A stretch of DNA of 64,000 nucleotides. Origin: JAJDAT01 sp964344185 (GTDB lineage: Bacteria; Nitrospinota; Nitrospinia; Nitrospinales; JAJDAT01). This document shows, one piece after another, positions 16,342-25,547 of this stretch. The translations under genes and the position numbers were made by a program. The DNA lies in assembly GCA_964344185.1 (NCBI GenBank), contig CAYFMN010000005.1, positions 1 through 64,000 of the forward strand. Reading direction: 5' to 3'. The stretch's first letter is position 1. Each line of letters begins with the position of its first letter. The notes below the pieces were generated by a model. The model was not told the DNA's origin, did not search any database, and was given only the letters and a program-made list of their open reading frames with translations.

Positions 16342-17186
16342 CGCGCACCCAAAAAGAAAAACTATTCTCCGCTTTTTTAGCTCTTCTAACGCTGTTTGCT
16401 TGTTCTATTTTGGTATTCATTTTATTTGCTGTTTTCTCGCGAGGATTTTCGGCGTTAAGTTGGGAATTTATTTCCTCAGAGTCTACCGATTTTGGCGCAA
16501 AAGGAGGTATTCTCTATCAGATATTCGGAACGCTTTTATTGATGTTTGCCTCGATAACCATTTGCCTTCCCGTTGCATTAGGAACCGCTTTGTACCAAAC
16601 CGAGTATTTAAAATCTTCCTTCTGGAAAAAAACGTTTAAAATTTTTATGGCTTCTCTAAACGGGATGCCCACCATTGTTCTAGGTTTAGCGGGATATCTA
16701 TTTTTCGGTAAATTTTTGGGAATTGGCGTTTCCTGGTTGACGGGCGCTTTAATCTTAGCGGCGATGATACTCCCAACGGCGCATGCCGCCATACTGGAAG
16801 CTATCGAAACTCTTCCTGAACATTATCAAGAAACCAGTATTTCTCTTGGCCTCAAACCGAATCAGCGAATCATGGCAGTCGTAATTCCCCATTCTATCTA
16901 CGGCATAGTCACGGGGGCGCTTCTGGGACTGGCGCGCGCTGGCGGAGAGACTGCGGCTATCATGTTCACGGCAACCGCTTTTTCCGGAGTATCGATTCCG
17001 CAATCACTCACAGAGCCTGTAGCTACTTTGCAAACGCATATTCTTGTCTTGGCCCAGGAAGCGACGAATCCTACCGCTCTGGCCAACGCATGGGGGGCCG
17101 CTTCTGTCTTGCTTGCGATCGTTTTTTTCCTTATCCTAGGGGCTAAGGCCGTGCGAAGCCGCTTATCCTGGGAACCGGAACGATGA
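16338..17186 (+). CDS. pstA: Phosphate ABC transporter permease PstA
   Basis: The 282-residue integral membrane protein has six helices and an EAA loop (HYQETSISLGLKPNQRIMAVVIPHSIYG). It has the PstA-typical ARAGGETAAIMFTA segment after the loop. It pairs with PstC and overlaps its neighbours on both sides by 4 bases. Confidence 0.92.
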   Translation: MTRTQKEKLFSAFLALLTLFACSILVFILFAVFSRGFSALSWEFISSESTDFGAKGGILYQIFGTLLLMFASITICLPVALGTALYQTEYLKSSFWKKTFKIFMASLNGMPTIVLGLAGYLFFGKFLGIGVSWLTGALILAAMILPTAHAAILEAIETLPEHYQETSISLGLKPNQRIMAVVIPHSIYGIVTGALLGLARAGGETAAIMFTATAFSGVSIPQSLTEPVATLQTHILVLAQEATNPTALANAWGAASVLLAIVFFLILGAKAVRSRLSWEPER

Positions 17187-17944
17187 ATAATAATCAATTC
17201 GACATTAAAATCGAAAACGCCAGTTTGTTTTATGGGTCCGCTCCAGTTTTTAGTAAAATCACCCATTATTTTGCTTCTAAAGCCGTAACCAGCATCATCG
17301 GTCCTTCCGGCACGGGTAAATCAACCCTGCTTAGAACTTTCAACAGAATGAACGACCGTATTGACGGGTTTCGAGCGGAAGGATCTGTTTGGGTTGGCGG
17401 TCAAAACATTTATGAAAAAAACGTTGACGTTTACGCCTTACGTCAAAATGTCGGTATCGTTTTTCAAAAGCCCTGCGTGTTTCCTAAATCTATCTATGAG
17501 AACGTTATCTTTGGCGTTAAACGATTGCAGCCCGAAAGAAAAAAAGATTTTGCCAGTTTGACAGAGCAAGCGTTGCAAAAAGTGAGCCTTTGGACGGAAG
17601 TCAAAAACCGCCTGGATGAACCTGGACTGTCCCTTTCCCAGGGTCAACAACAGCGGTTAGCTTTGGCCAGAACTCTCATTTCCAAGCCTGATATTTTATT
17701 GATGGATGAACCCACTTCTTCCCTTGATCCCAAATCGGCACGCGCCATTGAAGACCTAATCCTTTCCTTAAAAGAAAATCACACCATAGTCCTGGTCACT
17801 CACAACATAGGACAAGCCAAAAGGGTTTCCGATGAAACCATTTTCGTGTGTAACGGCGAGATTTGCGAAGCCGGTCCCGCTGAAAAACTTTTGGAAAATC
17901 CGTGTTGCCAGGAAACTCGCGACTATTTGAACCAAGGTCGCTAG
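17183..17944 (+). CDS. pstB: Phosphate ABC transporter ATPase PstB
   Basis: The 253-residue ATPase has Walker A GPSGTGKST (40-48), a Q-loop in VGIVFQKP, signature LSQGQQQRLALARTL, Walker B ILLMDEPTSSLD and the switch His in VTHN. It powers the PstSCAB importer. A phoU gene usually follows pstB, but none is present here; the next gene is a TPR protein after a 390-bp gap. Confidence 0.93.
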   Translation: MNNNQFDIKIENASLFYGSAPVFSKITHYFASKAVTSIIGPSGTGKSTLLRTFNRMNDRIDGFRAEGSVWVGGQNIYEKNVDVYALRQNVGIVFQKPCVFPKSIYENVIFGVKRLQPERKKDFASLTEQALQKVSLWTEVKNRLDEPGLSLSQGQQQRLALARTLISKPDILLMDEPTSSLDPKSARAIEDLILSLKENHTIVLVTHNIGQAKRVSDETIFVCNGEICEAGPAEKLLENPCCQETRDYLNQGR

Positions 17945-18115
17945 CGGAAAACTGCCGCTGGAAACTATCCCGGCCATGCCCGACGAAGCCGCCGAAGGCA
18001 AAATATCGCGGCCACGCTAACGCGTTGGGCCGGGTTTGTGGGCAATATCCATATCCACGCAACTGCCAAAATCAAATAGGATTTTATTTTATTAAATCGA
18101 GGCGAGATCCTTCGA

Positions 18116-18131
18116 AGAACCTAAAGGTTCT
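18116..18131. repeat. Inverted repeat in the pstB downstream gap
   Basis: AGAACC (18116-18121), TAAA, GGTTCT (18126-18131) form a 6-bp hairpin within a more GC-rich patch of the 17945-18337 gap. A second small palindrome, AGCGG ... CCGCT, lies right at the pstB stop. No T-run follows either. I see no gene in this gap. Confidence 0.4.
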
Positions 18132-18272
18132 CCTCAGGAAGACACGCGGAGGTCTTTGGAATAAACATTTTTTAATTGATCGGCAAAACGCTCTTGTTGA
18201 TTGCATAAGGACAGCATTTTTTGATCCTCCCATTTTCCTTTTAGTTATCGCAATAAAAATTTATAATATTAA

Positions 18273-18300
18273 AGCCTCGGAAGTTGTTGAGGCTATTTTT
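18273..18300 (+). terminator. Probable intrinsic terminator after pst operon
   Basis: AGCCTC (18273-18278), a 10-base loop and GAGGCT (18289-18294) are followed by TATTTTTGTTTTT. This would stop rightward transcription before the TPR gene. It also argues against any start for that gene upstream of 18338. Confidence 0.65.
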
Positions 18301-18337
18301 GTTTTTACTTAAGATTATAAAAATTAACGACAATGTA

Positions 18338-19861
18338 ATGGGACAAGAAACTCTCTCAACATTAGGGGAACAATTAGCCAAAACTAATCCTGGCTTAATT
18401 GATAAAATATCCCAAATGCGAACTTCCGACCAAAGTCTTGAGCGGTTATCTTCAATATTGATTGATTTATTTCCTTTTCCCTGGAGCGATTCGACGAATT
18501 ACAAAGAAGGAGTTAAATTATGCGCGTGCGGCAAAAATAAAGAAGCTTTAGAACAGTTTGAAATTTCGCTTGAAAAAAATCCGGACGCTTACCCCGCTTA
18601 TCATCTCATGGGATATGTATACGGAAACTTGGGCAAAACCAAAGAGGAGCTGGATTATTATAAAAAAGCCGTTAAATATGGCTCGAATCGCCCGCAAATT
18701 TTTGTTGATCTGGGGAGAGGACACTGGAGAAGAGGACAACTGAAAAAAGCGTTGCAAGCGTTTAAAGAAGCGGTTTTATTAGATCCTGAATTCGCGGCAA
18801 TCCAACACTGGTTAACGATGAGCTTTGATCGGTTAGGTCGATATCCAGACGACCTTGGCTCGGAAGCTCCTGTCCTTCGCGAAAAAAACAGCGCGCTGGC
18901 TCAGGCTTATTGCATGATTGGAGACGCTTACGTAGAATTCGGATTACATCCTTCCGCTCGCAAGGCCTTTAAAGAAGCCGTTAGAATTAAACCCGATTAC
19001 GCCGACGGCTACTTTAAGTTAGGTTCCATTCACGTTAAAAAATTGAGGAACCCAAAAAGAGCGGCAAAATATTTGAAACAAGCAGAAGATTTATTTGTCG
19101 AACAAAACGACCTGCACAGCGCCAATTTAGTGGGACGGTTATTAAGACCCGACGATAAAGAAGTGGATAAAAAAGACGCGGCGGAATGCTGGATGAAAGA
19201 AGGATTGCGACTGCAAAATTTAGGGTATTACCAAGCTGCGGCAGACGCTTATAGGGAAGCGATTCACCAAAAACCAAACTTTTTAGACGCTTATTACAAT
19301 ATGGGCATAGCCTATGGGAGCTTACAAGACGCAGGGTTGAATAAAATCAACAGCGCAATAGGAGCTTTTAAAGAAGCAATTCGAATCAACCCCAAGTTTC
19401 ACCATGCACATATTGCCCTAGGGGCTTCATACATCAAACAAAACGAGTTTCGGGAAGCCATGGAAGTTTTGATACAAGCTTTGGATCTTCAACCAGAAAA
19501 TCCTCAAGTCCATTATTACCTCGGCATAGCTTATCGGATGTCGTCCCGATTCTCAGACGCGGCCCACTCTTTTAAAATGGCGGTTCAATTAAATCCTTCC
19601 TCGGCGGAATGGCATTATAATTTGGCTTTGGTTTATTTCGACATGATGCAATATCAGGAATCGTGTCAGTCGCTCCTGGAAACCATCAACTTAAAACCAA
19701 ACTTTGCCGAAGGTCACTATATGCTGGGGATTATTTATAGCGAACACATTTCCGATCCTGAAAAATCCATTTTCCACTTAAAGAAAGCAGAAAAGCTATA
19801 TACAAAATTAGAAAATTACGTTCATGCCGCAAGAGCGCGACAGATGCTCGCTAAATTTTAA
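18338..19861 (+). CDS. Tetratricopeptide repeat protein
   Basis: I start at ATG 18338 (MGQETLSTLGEQLAK), because earlier in-frame starts fall inside a terminator. The 507-residue protein has about 10 TPR units after residue 60, for example AYPAYHLMGYVYGNLGKTKEELDYYKKAV, FLDAYYNMGIAYGSLQDAGL and PQVHYYLGIAYRMSSRFSDAAHSFKMAV. There is no signal peptide or membrane segment, so it is probably a cytoplasmic protein-protein scaffold. Partner unknown. Confidence 0.8.
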   Translation: MGQETLSTLGEQLAKTNPGLIDKISQMRTSDQSLERLSSILIDLFPFPWSDSTNYKEGVKLCACGKNKEALEQFEISLEKNPDAYPAYHLMGYVYGNLGKTKEELDYYKKAVKYGSNRPQIFVDLGRGHWRRGQLKKALQAFKEAVLLDPEFAAIQHWLTMSFDRLGRYPDDLGSEAPVLREKNSALAQAYCMIGDAYVEFGLHPSARKAFKEAVRIKPDYADGYFKLGSIHVKKLRNPKRAAKYLKQAEDLFVEQNDLHSANLVGRLLRPDDKEVDKKDAAECWMKEGLRLQNLGYYQAAADAYREAIHQKPNFLDAYYNMGIAYGSLQDAGLNKINSAIGAFKEAIRINPKFHHAHIALGASYIKQNEFREAMEVLIQALDLQPENPQVHYYLGIAYRMSSRFSDAAHSFKMAVQLNPSSAEWHYNLALVYFDMMQYQESCQSLLETINLKPNFAEGHYMLGIIYSEHISDPEKSIFHLKKAEKLYTKLENYVHAARARQMLAKF

Positions 19862-19884
19862 ACAAACCTTGTCGCCCACCCAGG

Positions 19885-20160
19885 TTAATCGTCTAATTTT
19901 CGGGATTTTGTTTTTTTGTCGTCCGCCGCGTATATCGCCAAAATAAGAACAGAGATAATTAAGAAAACAAACCACTTAAAAGGCGTATCCATTTTAAAAT
20001 CGAAAATATCGTAAGTGAGGGTCCCATCGATAGCGATGTAAACGAAAGGCAAAACTAAAAGCGCAATTATTTTTTTCCGTCTGGCTTTTATCAACCTTCG
20101 ATTAGAATGATTTGAATTAGGCAATTTCTCCATCTCCGGCGGTTTTTGCCTGTCTTCCAT
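19885..20160 (-). CDS. Small two-helix membrane protein
   Basis: A 91-residue protein has a basic N-terminus (RRLIKARRKK) and two hydrophobic segments (about 32-50 and 60-79), ending in a charged tail. No family recognised. It converges on the TPR gene with a 23-base gap and is divergent from hpnH. Confidence 0.5.
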   Translation of the reverse strand: MEDRQKPPEMEKLPNSNHSNRRLIKARRKKIIALLVLPFVYIAIDGTLTYDIFDFKMDTPFKWFVFLIISVLILAIYAADDKKTKSRKLDD

Positions 20161-20293
20161 CGCTAATTCCTAAATTAAAAACAGATTATCGTTGACGGCT
20201 ATCTTACTTGCCCAATATAATTAAAAATCAATCGGATACCCAGTTTGGGCGTCTTTAATCAACCAATTTCTCGCAAATAATTTCGAAGCTATT

Positions 20294-21298
20294 ATGGCCA
20301 TCCCAATTAAACAAGCTATTAAAGTCGGTTTCTATATTTTTAAACAAAAAATCTTTCGGCGGAAAAAATACCCGCTCGTTTTGATGCTGGAACCCCTTTT
20401 TAGGTGTAATTTAGAATGTGTGGGATGTGGCAAAATTCAAAAACCTAACGAAATACTGAAACAAAATCTTTCGCCGGAACAATGTTTTAAAGCGGCGGAA
20501 GATTGCGGCGCGCCAATCGTTTCCATTGCAGGGGGAGAGCCCCTAATGCATCCTGAAATTGTCGAAATCGTTAAAGGGTTAGTGGATCGGGGACGTTATG
20601 TTTATCTTTGCACAAACGCTATATTATTAAATGATTTTTTTGACAAACTTCCTAAGTCGCCTTTATTAACTCTATCGATTCATTTAGACGGCAACGAAGA
20701 AGAACATGATCGAATTGTGGATAAGCCAGGAACTTATAAAATTGCGGTGGACGCTATCAAAACCGCCAAGCGGTTAGGTTTTCGAGTTACATGCAACACG
20801 ACTCTTTTTGACGGCGTGAGCGTGGAAGAAGCCGAAAACTTTTTTGATTCGCTAAAACCATTGCAAATTGACGGTATCACTGTTTCTTCTGGGTTTCAAT
20901 ATCCCGACGCGCCGGATCAAGATCATTTCATGGGAAGGAATAAAACATTTTCGTATTTTAAAGAACTTCTATCAAAAAACAGAGGCAAGCGCTGGGACTT
21001 TAATCACTCGCCCCTCTATCTCGAATTTCTTCAGGGAAAAAGAGATTACCATTGCACTCCCTGGGGCAATCCCAATTATTCCGTATTAGGCTGGCAAAAA
21101 CCTTGCTATCTTTTAGATGAAGGATATTCGGAAACTTTTGACCAATTAATGAAAGAAACCGATTGGGATAATTACGGTCACCAAAATAACCCGAAATGTT
21201 CTGATTGCACCGCTCATTGCGGCTATGAAGCTACGGCGGTAGAAGACGCCTCCAGCAATTTTAAAAGCATGGCTCTTTCCCTTAAAGCGGTTTTATAA
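20294..21298 (+). CDS. hpnH: HpnH, adenosyl hopene transferase (radical SAM)
   Basis: The 334-residue protein matches HpnH in length and throughout. The cluster-binding CxxxCxxC is at Cys38, Cys42 and Cys45 (CNLECVGC), followed by the SAM GGEP motif (IAGGEPLMHPE). The C-terminus has the HpnH-type CSDCTAHCGYEATAV cysteine cluster. HpnH adds a 5'-deoxyadenosyl radical to diploptene to form adenosylhopane, the first step to C35 hopanoids. No other hopanoid gene is in the window, so the rest of the pathway must lie elsewhere. Confidence 0.93.
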   Translation: MAIPIKQAIKVGFYIFKQKIFRRKKYPLVLMLEPLFRCNLECVGCGKIQKPNEILKQNLSPEQCFKAAEDCGAPIVSIAGGEPLMHPEIVEIVKGLVDRGRYVYLCTNAILLNDFFDKLPKSPLLTLSIHLDGNEEEHDRIVDKPGTYKIAVDAIKTAKRLGFRVTCNTTLFDGVSVEEAENFFDSLKPLQIDGITVSSGFQYPDAPDQDHFMGRNKTFSYFKELLSKNRGKRWDFNHSPLYLEFLQGKRDYHCTPWGNPNYSVLGWQKPCYLLDEGYSETFDQLMKETDWDNYGHQNNPKCSDCTAHCGYEATAVEDASSNFKSMALSLKAVL

Positions 21299-21377
21299 AG
21301 CTATCAGTTTCACCAAGGTTTTTAATTCATCTCTGGACTTCCTTCCTCAAAATTTCTAGTTTTATTTCTCTGAACCC

Positions 21378-21821
21378 ATGAACTATTTTTATATATTTTT
21401 AGCTTTGCTTGGGGGCGCTATATTGCCCTTTCAGGCGTCGGTTAACGCCAACCTCGCTCAAATTTCCGGAAATCCCATATTTGCGGCTATTATTTCTTTT
21501 ATAGTAGGAACTATAGCTCTCATTATTTTCGGCCTTTCTTCAAGTATTCCATGGCCCTCTATCGCTAAAATGACCTCGATTCCATGGTGGCTTTGGATGG
21601 GCGGGTTTTGCGGAGCTTTTATCGTTTTTGCTTCCATTATCGCGGCGCCAAAAATCGGAACTGCTACCCTATTTGCTTTTATCATTTGTGGACAAATGGC
21701 TTCTTCCCTGGTTTTCGACCATTTTGGATGGTTTGGTTTGGCCGTTCACCCAATCAATTGGATGCGAATGATTGGAGCCACTCTGCTTATTTTCGGAGCA
21801 ATATTGATTCGCAACTCATAA
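21378..21821 (+). CDS. YdcZ-type (DMT superfamily) small membrane protein
   Basis: The 147-residue protein has five hydrophobic helices. The start LALLGGAILPFQASVNANLAQISGNPIFAAIISFIVG and end GWFGLAVHPINWMRMIGATLLIFGAILI match the YdcZ/DUF606 family of half-size DMT transporters. Substrate is unknown; family members sometimes act as paired small exporters. It is separated from hpnH by 79 bases. Confidence 0.8.
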   Translation: MNYFYIFLALLGGAILPFQASVNANLAQISGNPIFAAIISFIVGTIALIIFGLSSSIPWPSIAKMTSIPWWLWMGGFCGAFIVFASIIAAPKIGTATLFAFIICGQMASSLVFDHFGWFGLAVHPINWMRMIGATLLIFGAILIRNS

Positions 21822-22279
21822 AGATCGTTGGATTTAAAAAGTTTTACCAAAAGACATCGGATGCACTCCCAAGTCGAAATTCTCCAGAAACACGCTCGAA
21901 AGCCGTTGAAACCCCATTATAAAAATATTCATAAATGTGACTTAGGTCCTTATTTTTTATTTAAAAAAACCGTAAATTTTAAAAAGATGATGTTAGCGTG
22001 TTGAAAAAATATTAACTAGGAACAATATTAAGAACTACGAATGAAAATCTGCCAGTTGAATTTTTATATCTTGCGCAAAATATTTTTGCTAACCAGCGGC
22101 TAAGATAAAAATTTTAGTTCCAATATTCCGATATTCGAGTTACAATTAACTAACCTAAAATCAATCATTTCTGTCTAATATTTGAACCTTTATATTAGAG
22201 TTTGTTCGAAATTAGCGGATAAAAATTCAAAGTAAAGTTTCATAAATTGTCTAAGTTACATATACAAAAATTAAAAAGC
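21822..22279. other. Intergenic region without recognised gene
   Basis: This 458-bp AT-rich stretch lies between the YdcZ-type gene and the prepilin gene, both rightward. I see no convincing reading frame, tRNA, strong terminator or repeat. It probably holds the prepilin promoter. Confidence 0.5.
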
Positions 22280-22891
22280 ATGTTTCAACCCCTTAAAAAC
22301 CAAGCGGGATTCACTTTTTTTGAATTCATTATGGTATGTATCGTTATTGGTTTAGTAGGGGCCATTGCGATGCAAAGAGTCTTGACTGTGGCGGAAGATG
22401 CTGAAATTACAGCCGAAGACTCAACTATTGGAAATTTAAGACAAAATATAACCAACAATTTTGTCGAAAATCTAGCTAAGGGGAATCCCCCCCAATTTGC
22501 TCTCAATCCTTTTGAGAATTTAACAAAAGCGCCTTGGGGTTATGACCGACGCAGACTTTTTCCGCCAAATGGTTTGAGTATTGACGATGAGCTTTGGATA
22601 TTCTCTCCCGGGCCAACATCCACTTCACAAACGACGGCAGGTCAAACTATAACAACCGGAATTGGAAAAATTTGGCATCAACGCCGCGACCATACAGTTG
22701 TTAGTTGGGACTACGACTCTTCCGGCGGAATTATATCCGCTAAAACTATAGTGCAAAAAAGCGATATCAAACGAAGACTACAAGCACAACAAAGAGCGCG
22801 TAAGGAACCCACAGAAGACGATATTCGGTTTGGACGACGCAGGTTGGATATCCTCACTCCTCAAGAAGACTCCGCCGCCGCAAACAGGTAA
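22280..22891 (+). CDS. Type IV pilin-like prepilin (pseudopilin)
   Basis: I start at the ATG giving MFQPLKNQAG, a short 10-residue leader, rather than an in-frame TTG 33 bases earlier. The prepilin peptidase site AG/FTFFEFIMVCIVIGLVG is followed by a hydrophobic helix. This has the G-F-T-x-x-E pattern with Glu at +5, so it is processed by PilD and assembled by a type II secretion or type IV pilus machine. The rest (about 180 residues) is not recognised; the tail is basic and low complexity. No assembly genes lie nearby. Strong terminator at 22924-22957. Confidence 0.78.
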   Translation: MFQPLKNQAGFTFFEFIMVCIVIGLVGAIAMQRVLTVAEDAEITAEDSTIGNLRQNITNNFVENLAKGNPPQFALNPFENLTKAPWGYDRRRLFPPNGLSIDDELWIFSPGPTSTSQTTAGQTITTGIGKIWHQRRDHTVVSWDYDSSGGIISAKTIVQKSDIKRRLQAQQRARKEPTEDDIRFGRRRLDILTPQEDSAAANR

Positions 22892-22923
22892 GTTTTTAGC
22901 TCTAGAAATATGGCGAGAAATTA

Positions 22924-22957
22924 AAAAGCGAGGGCTTTTCCATAAGCCCTCGCTTTT
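22924..22957. terminator. Bidirectional intrinsic terminator
   Basis: A 14-bp perfect stem has AAAAGCGAGGGCTT (22924-22937), loop TTCCAT and AAGCCCTCGCTTTT (22944-22957). Its A and T flanks serve both strands, ending the prepilin transcript rightward and the thi operon leftward between convergent genes. Confidence 0.92.
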
Positions 22958-22964
22958 AGAAAAA

Positions 22965-24896
22965 CTATACTTCGTTAGTACTTTCTGGCGTAACGTTAGA
23001 ATAAATTTTTCCGCCGCTTTCTTTAAAATTTTGCGACATTTCATTCATTCCCGCTTCCAACGCCTTACTATCTTCTAAATTATTTTCCGCTGCATACTTA
23101 CGAACATCCTCGGTAATTTTCATTGAGCAAAACTGAGGACCGCACATTGAACAAAAATGCGCGACTTTTGCCGATTGCTTTGGCAAAGTTTCGTCATGGA
23201 ATTTCCGAGCAGTCTCAGGATCCAAAGAAAGATTAAATTGATCTTCCCATCGGAATTCAAATCTAGCTTTACTTAAAGCGTCGTCTCGAACTCTTGATCC
23301 AGGATGTCCTTTGGCGACGTCTGCGGCATGCGCCGCAATTTTATATGCGATAACTCCATCCTTAACGTCTTGTCGGTTTGGCAAACCCAAGTGTTCTTTT
23401 GGCGTTACATAGCAAAGCATAGCGCAACCAAACCACCCAATCATGGCGGCTCCAATACCGCTGGTAAAATGATCATACCCTGGAGCTATGTCTGTCGTTA
23501 AAGGTCCTAAGGTATAAAATGGGGCTTCATGGCATTCCTTAAGTTGTTTTTCCATGTTTACTTTTATTAAATGCATGGGAACATGACCGGGACCTTCTAT
23601 CATGGTCTGAACATCATGTTTCCAAGCTATTTGGGTCAACTCGCCTAAAGTTTCTAATTCGCCAAATTGAGCGGCGTCGTTTGCGTCGGCAGAGGAACCG
23701 GGTCGCAATCCATCGCCCAAAGAAAAGCTGACGTCATACGCTTTCATGATCTCGCAAATTTCTTCAAAATGAGTATAAAGGAAGTTCTCTTTATGGTGAG
23801 CTAAACACCACTTGGCATGGATAGAACCGCCCCTTGAAACGATACCTGTCACGCGCTTAGCGGTTAACGGAACGTAGCGCAATAAAACGCCCGCGTGAAT
23901 GGTGAAATAATCAACGCCCTGTTCGGCTTGCTCAATCAATGTATCTCGATAAATCTCCCAGGTAAGCTCTTCGATGACTCCATCCACTTTCTCTAACGCT
24001 TGATAAATTGGAACCGTTCCTATAGGAACTGGAGAATTACGGAGAATCCACTCTCGGGTTTCATGAATATTTTTACCAGTGGACAAATCCATAACTGTAT
24101 CGGAGCCCCAGCGAATACCCCATACCAGTTTTTCCACTTCTTCTTCGATTGAAGAAGTAACCGCAGAGTTTCCGATATTGGCGTTAATCTTAACCAAAAA
24201 ATTACGGCCAATAATCATAGGTTCTGATTCGGGATGATTGATATTAGCCGGAATAATCGCCCGTCCTTTGGCTACTTCGTCTCGAACAAACTCTGGAGTA
24301 ATTTCCTGAGGAATACTTGCGCCAAATGAGTTACCGGCAAGACGCGCTTCGCGCTCTTCATCACGGTCCCATTCTTCCCGTCTCAGATTTTCTCTAATAG
24401 CGATATATTCCATTTCTGGAGTAATGATACCTTTCTTAGCGTAATGCATCTGGCTCACATTACATCCCGCTTTAGCGCGTAAAGGTTTTTTGCCTTTTCG
24501 GTCAAAACGCTCGGTTTCTTCCAAGTCTTCTTTTCCAGAATGCAGCCCTTTTCTGTCGCCCATGATCAAACCATCATAAGGTTCAACATCGCCACGATCT
24601 AAAATCCATTTTTCACGATTCGGAGCCAGGCCTTTTCGAACGTCTATCTCAATATTTGGATCGGTATAAGGACCGGAAGGATCATAAATAATAACCGGTT
24701 CATTAGGAATTTCTTTAGGTTCTTCCCCGTCTGCCCCCGACACAATGGTCGGCGTCAAAGAAACTTCCCGGAATGGAACCCGGATTTGCGGATGGATAGA
24801 ACCGGCCACGTATATTTTCTTTGAATTTGGGCTAATGGGTTCTGTAGAAATTGTTACTTTCCCGTTGTTGCCATTATTAGATTTATGCTCACTCAT
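22965..24896 (-). CDS. thiC: ThiC, phosphomethylpyrimidine synthase
   Basis: The 643-residue protein is the long bacterial ThiC form. It has the catalytic core including YFTIHAGVLLRYVP and GPLTTDIAPGYDH, and the C-terminal CxxCxxxxC cluster motif (CSMCGPQFC) that binds the [4Fe-4S] cluster. It rearranges aminoimidazole ribotide into HMP-P for thiamine. It is last in a leftward operon and overlaps thiE by 8 bases. Its stop lies 7 bases from a strong terminator. Confidence 0.97.
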   Translation of the reverse strand: MSEHKSNNGNNGKVTISTEPISPNSKKIYVAGSIHPQIRVPFREVSLTPTIVSGADGEEPKEIPNEPVIIYDPSGPYTDPNIEIDVRKGLAPNREKWILDRGDVEPYDGLIMGDRKGLHSGKEDLEETERFDRKGKKPLRAKAGCNVSQMHYAKKGIITPEMEYIAIRENLRREEWDRDEEREARLAGNSFGASIPQEITPEFVRDEVAKGRAIIPANINHPESEPMIIGRNFLVKINANIGNSAVTSSIEEEVEKLVWGIRWGSDTVMDLSTGKNIHETREWILRNSPVPIGTVPIYQALEKVDGVIEELTWEIYRDTLIEQAEQGVDYFTIHAGVLLRYVPLTAKRVTGIVSRGGSIHAKWCLAHHKENFLYTHFEEICEIMKAYDVSFSLGDGLRPGSSADANDAAQFGELETLGELTQIAWKHDVQTMIEGPGHVPMHLIKVNMEKQLKECHEAPFYTLGPLTTDIAPGYDHFTSGIGAAMIGWFGCAMLCYVTPKEHLGLPNRQDVKDGVIAYKIAAHAADVAKGHPGSRVRDDALSKARFEFRWEDQFNLSLDPETARKFHDETLPKQSAKVAHFCSMCGPQFCSMKITEDVRKYAAENNLEDSKALEAGMNEMSQNFKESGGKIYSNVTPESTNEV

Positions 24897-25542
24897 GGGA
24901 GTCTCCTAGAAAATACCTTAGGTATTGATAAGATTCGTCGGCAATATCGCGCGCCTTCCAAATTCCTGAAATTAACGCAATGCCATTTGCTCCAGCCTCT
25001 TGAACGGAAGCGACATTTGATCGCTTAATCCCACCCAAAGCTAAGACTGGAATTTGAACTCCTTCGGTTACTTCTTTTAAACGGTCCAATCCTTGAGGCG
25101 GTCCGTATTCTCTTTTTGAAGGAGTATCGAAAATAGGGCTAAATGTAATAAAATCAGCCCCGCCTGCTTCGGCTTTTTTCGCCGATTCTAAAGAATGGGT
25201 CGAAACCCCAACATACAATTGAGGAAACCGATTTTTTACTTCCGCGACTGGAACGCTATTTTCGGTTAAGTGGACTCCATCCGCCTCGGCCATCAAAGCA
25301 ACGTCCACACGATCATTAATAAATAACCGAACTTGGCGCTTCGCCGTCAACTTTCGGACTTCACGCGCCAGGCTAAGCGTCTCAGCGGGCGACAGGTCCT
25401 TTTCTCTTAATTGTATGGATCGAATACCGCCTTTTAGGGCAGATTCAATTGCATTCAGAAACTTTCCTTCCGGAAGCATTTTCCGGTCGGTAATAGCGCA
25501 AACTTTCAAAAAATCCGGCAAATTTTTCATTCCGGATTCCAT
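24889..25542 (-). CDS. thiE: ThiE, thiamine-phosphate synthase
   Basis: The 217-residue TIM-barrel protein joins HMP-PP to the thiazole phosphate. Conserved elements include SIQLREKDLSPAE (the diphosphate-binding QLREK), RLFINDRVDVALMAEADGVHL and the phosphate-binding LALGGI near the end. It sits between thiG (5-base gap) and thiC (8-base overlap). Confidence 0.93.
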   Translation of the reverse strand: MESGMKNLPDFLKVCAITDRKMLPEGKFLNAIESALKGGIRSIQLREKDLSPAETLSLAREVRKLTAKRQVRLFINDRVDVALMAEADGVHLTENSVPVAEVKNRFPQLYVGVSTHSLESAKKAEAGGADFITFSPIFDTPSKREYGPPQGLDRLKEVTEGVQIPVLALGGIKRSNVASVQEAGANGIALISGIWKARDIADESYQYLRYFLGDSHE

Positions 25543-25547
25543 ATTTT

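Noticed and set aside
17902..18312. Frame running from pstB into its downstream gap
   Set aside because: It overlaps pstB out of frame and has no recognisable domain; the GC-rich patch is more likely intergenic.
18284..18337. Upstream start for the TPR protein
   Set aside because: The region overlaps a terminator hairpin and T-run; the ATG at 18338 is the first sensible start.
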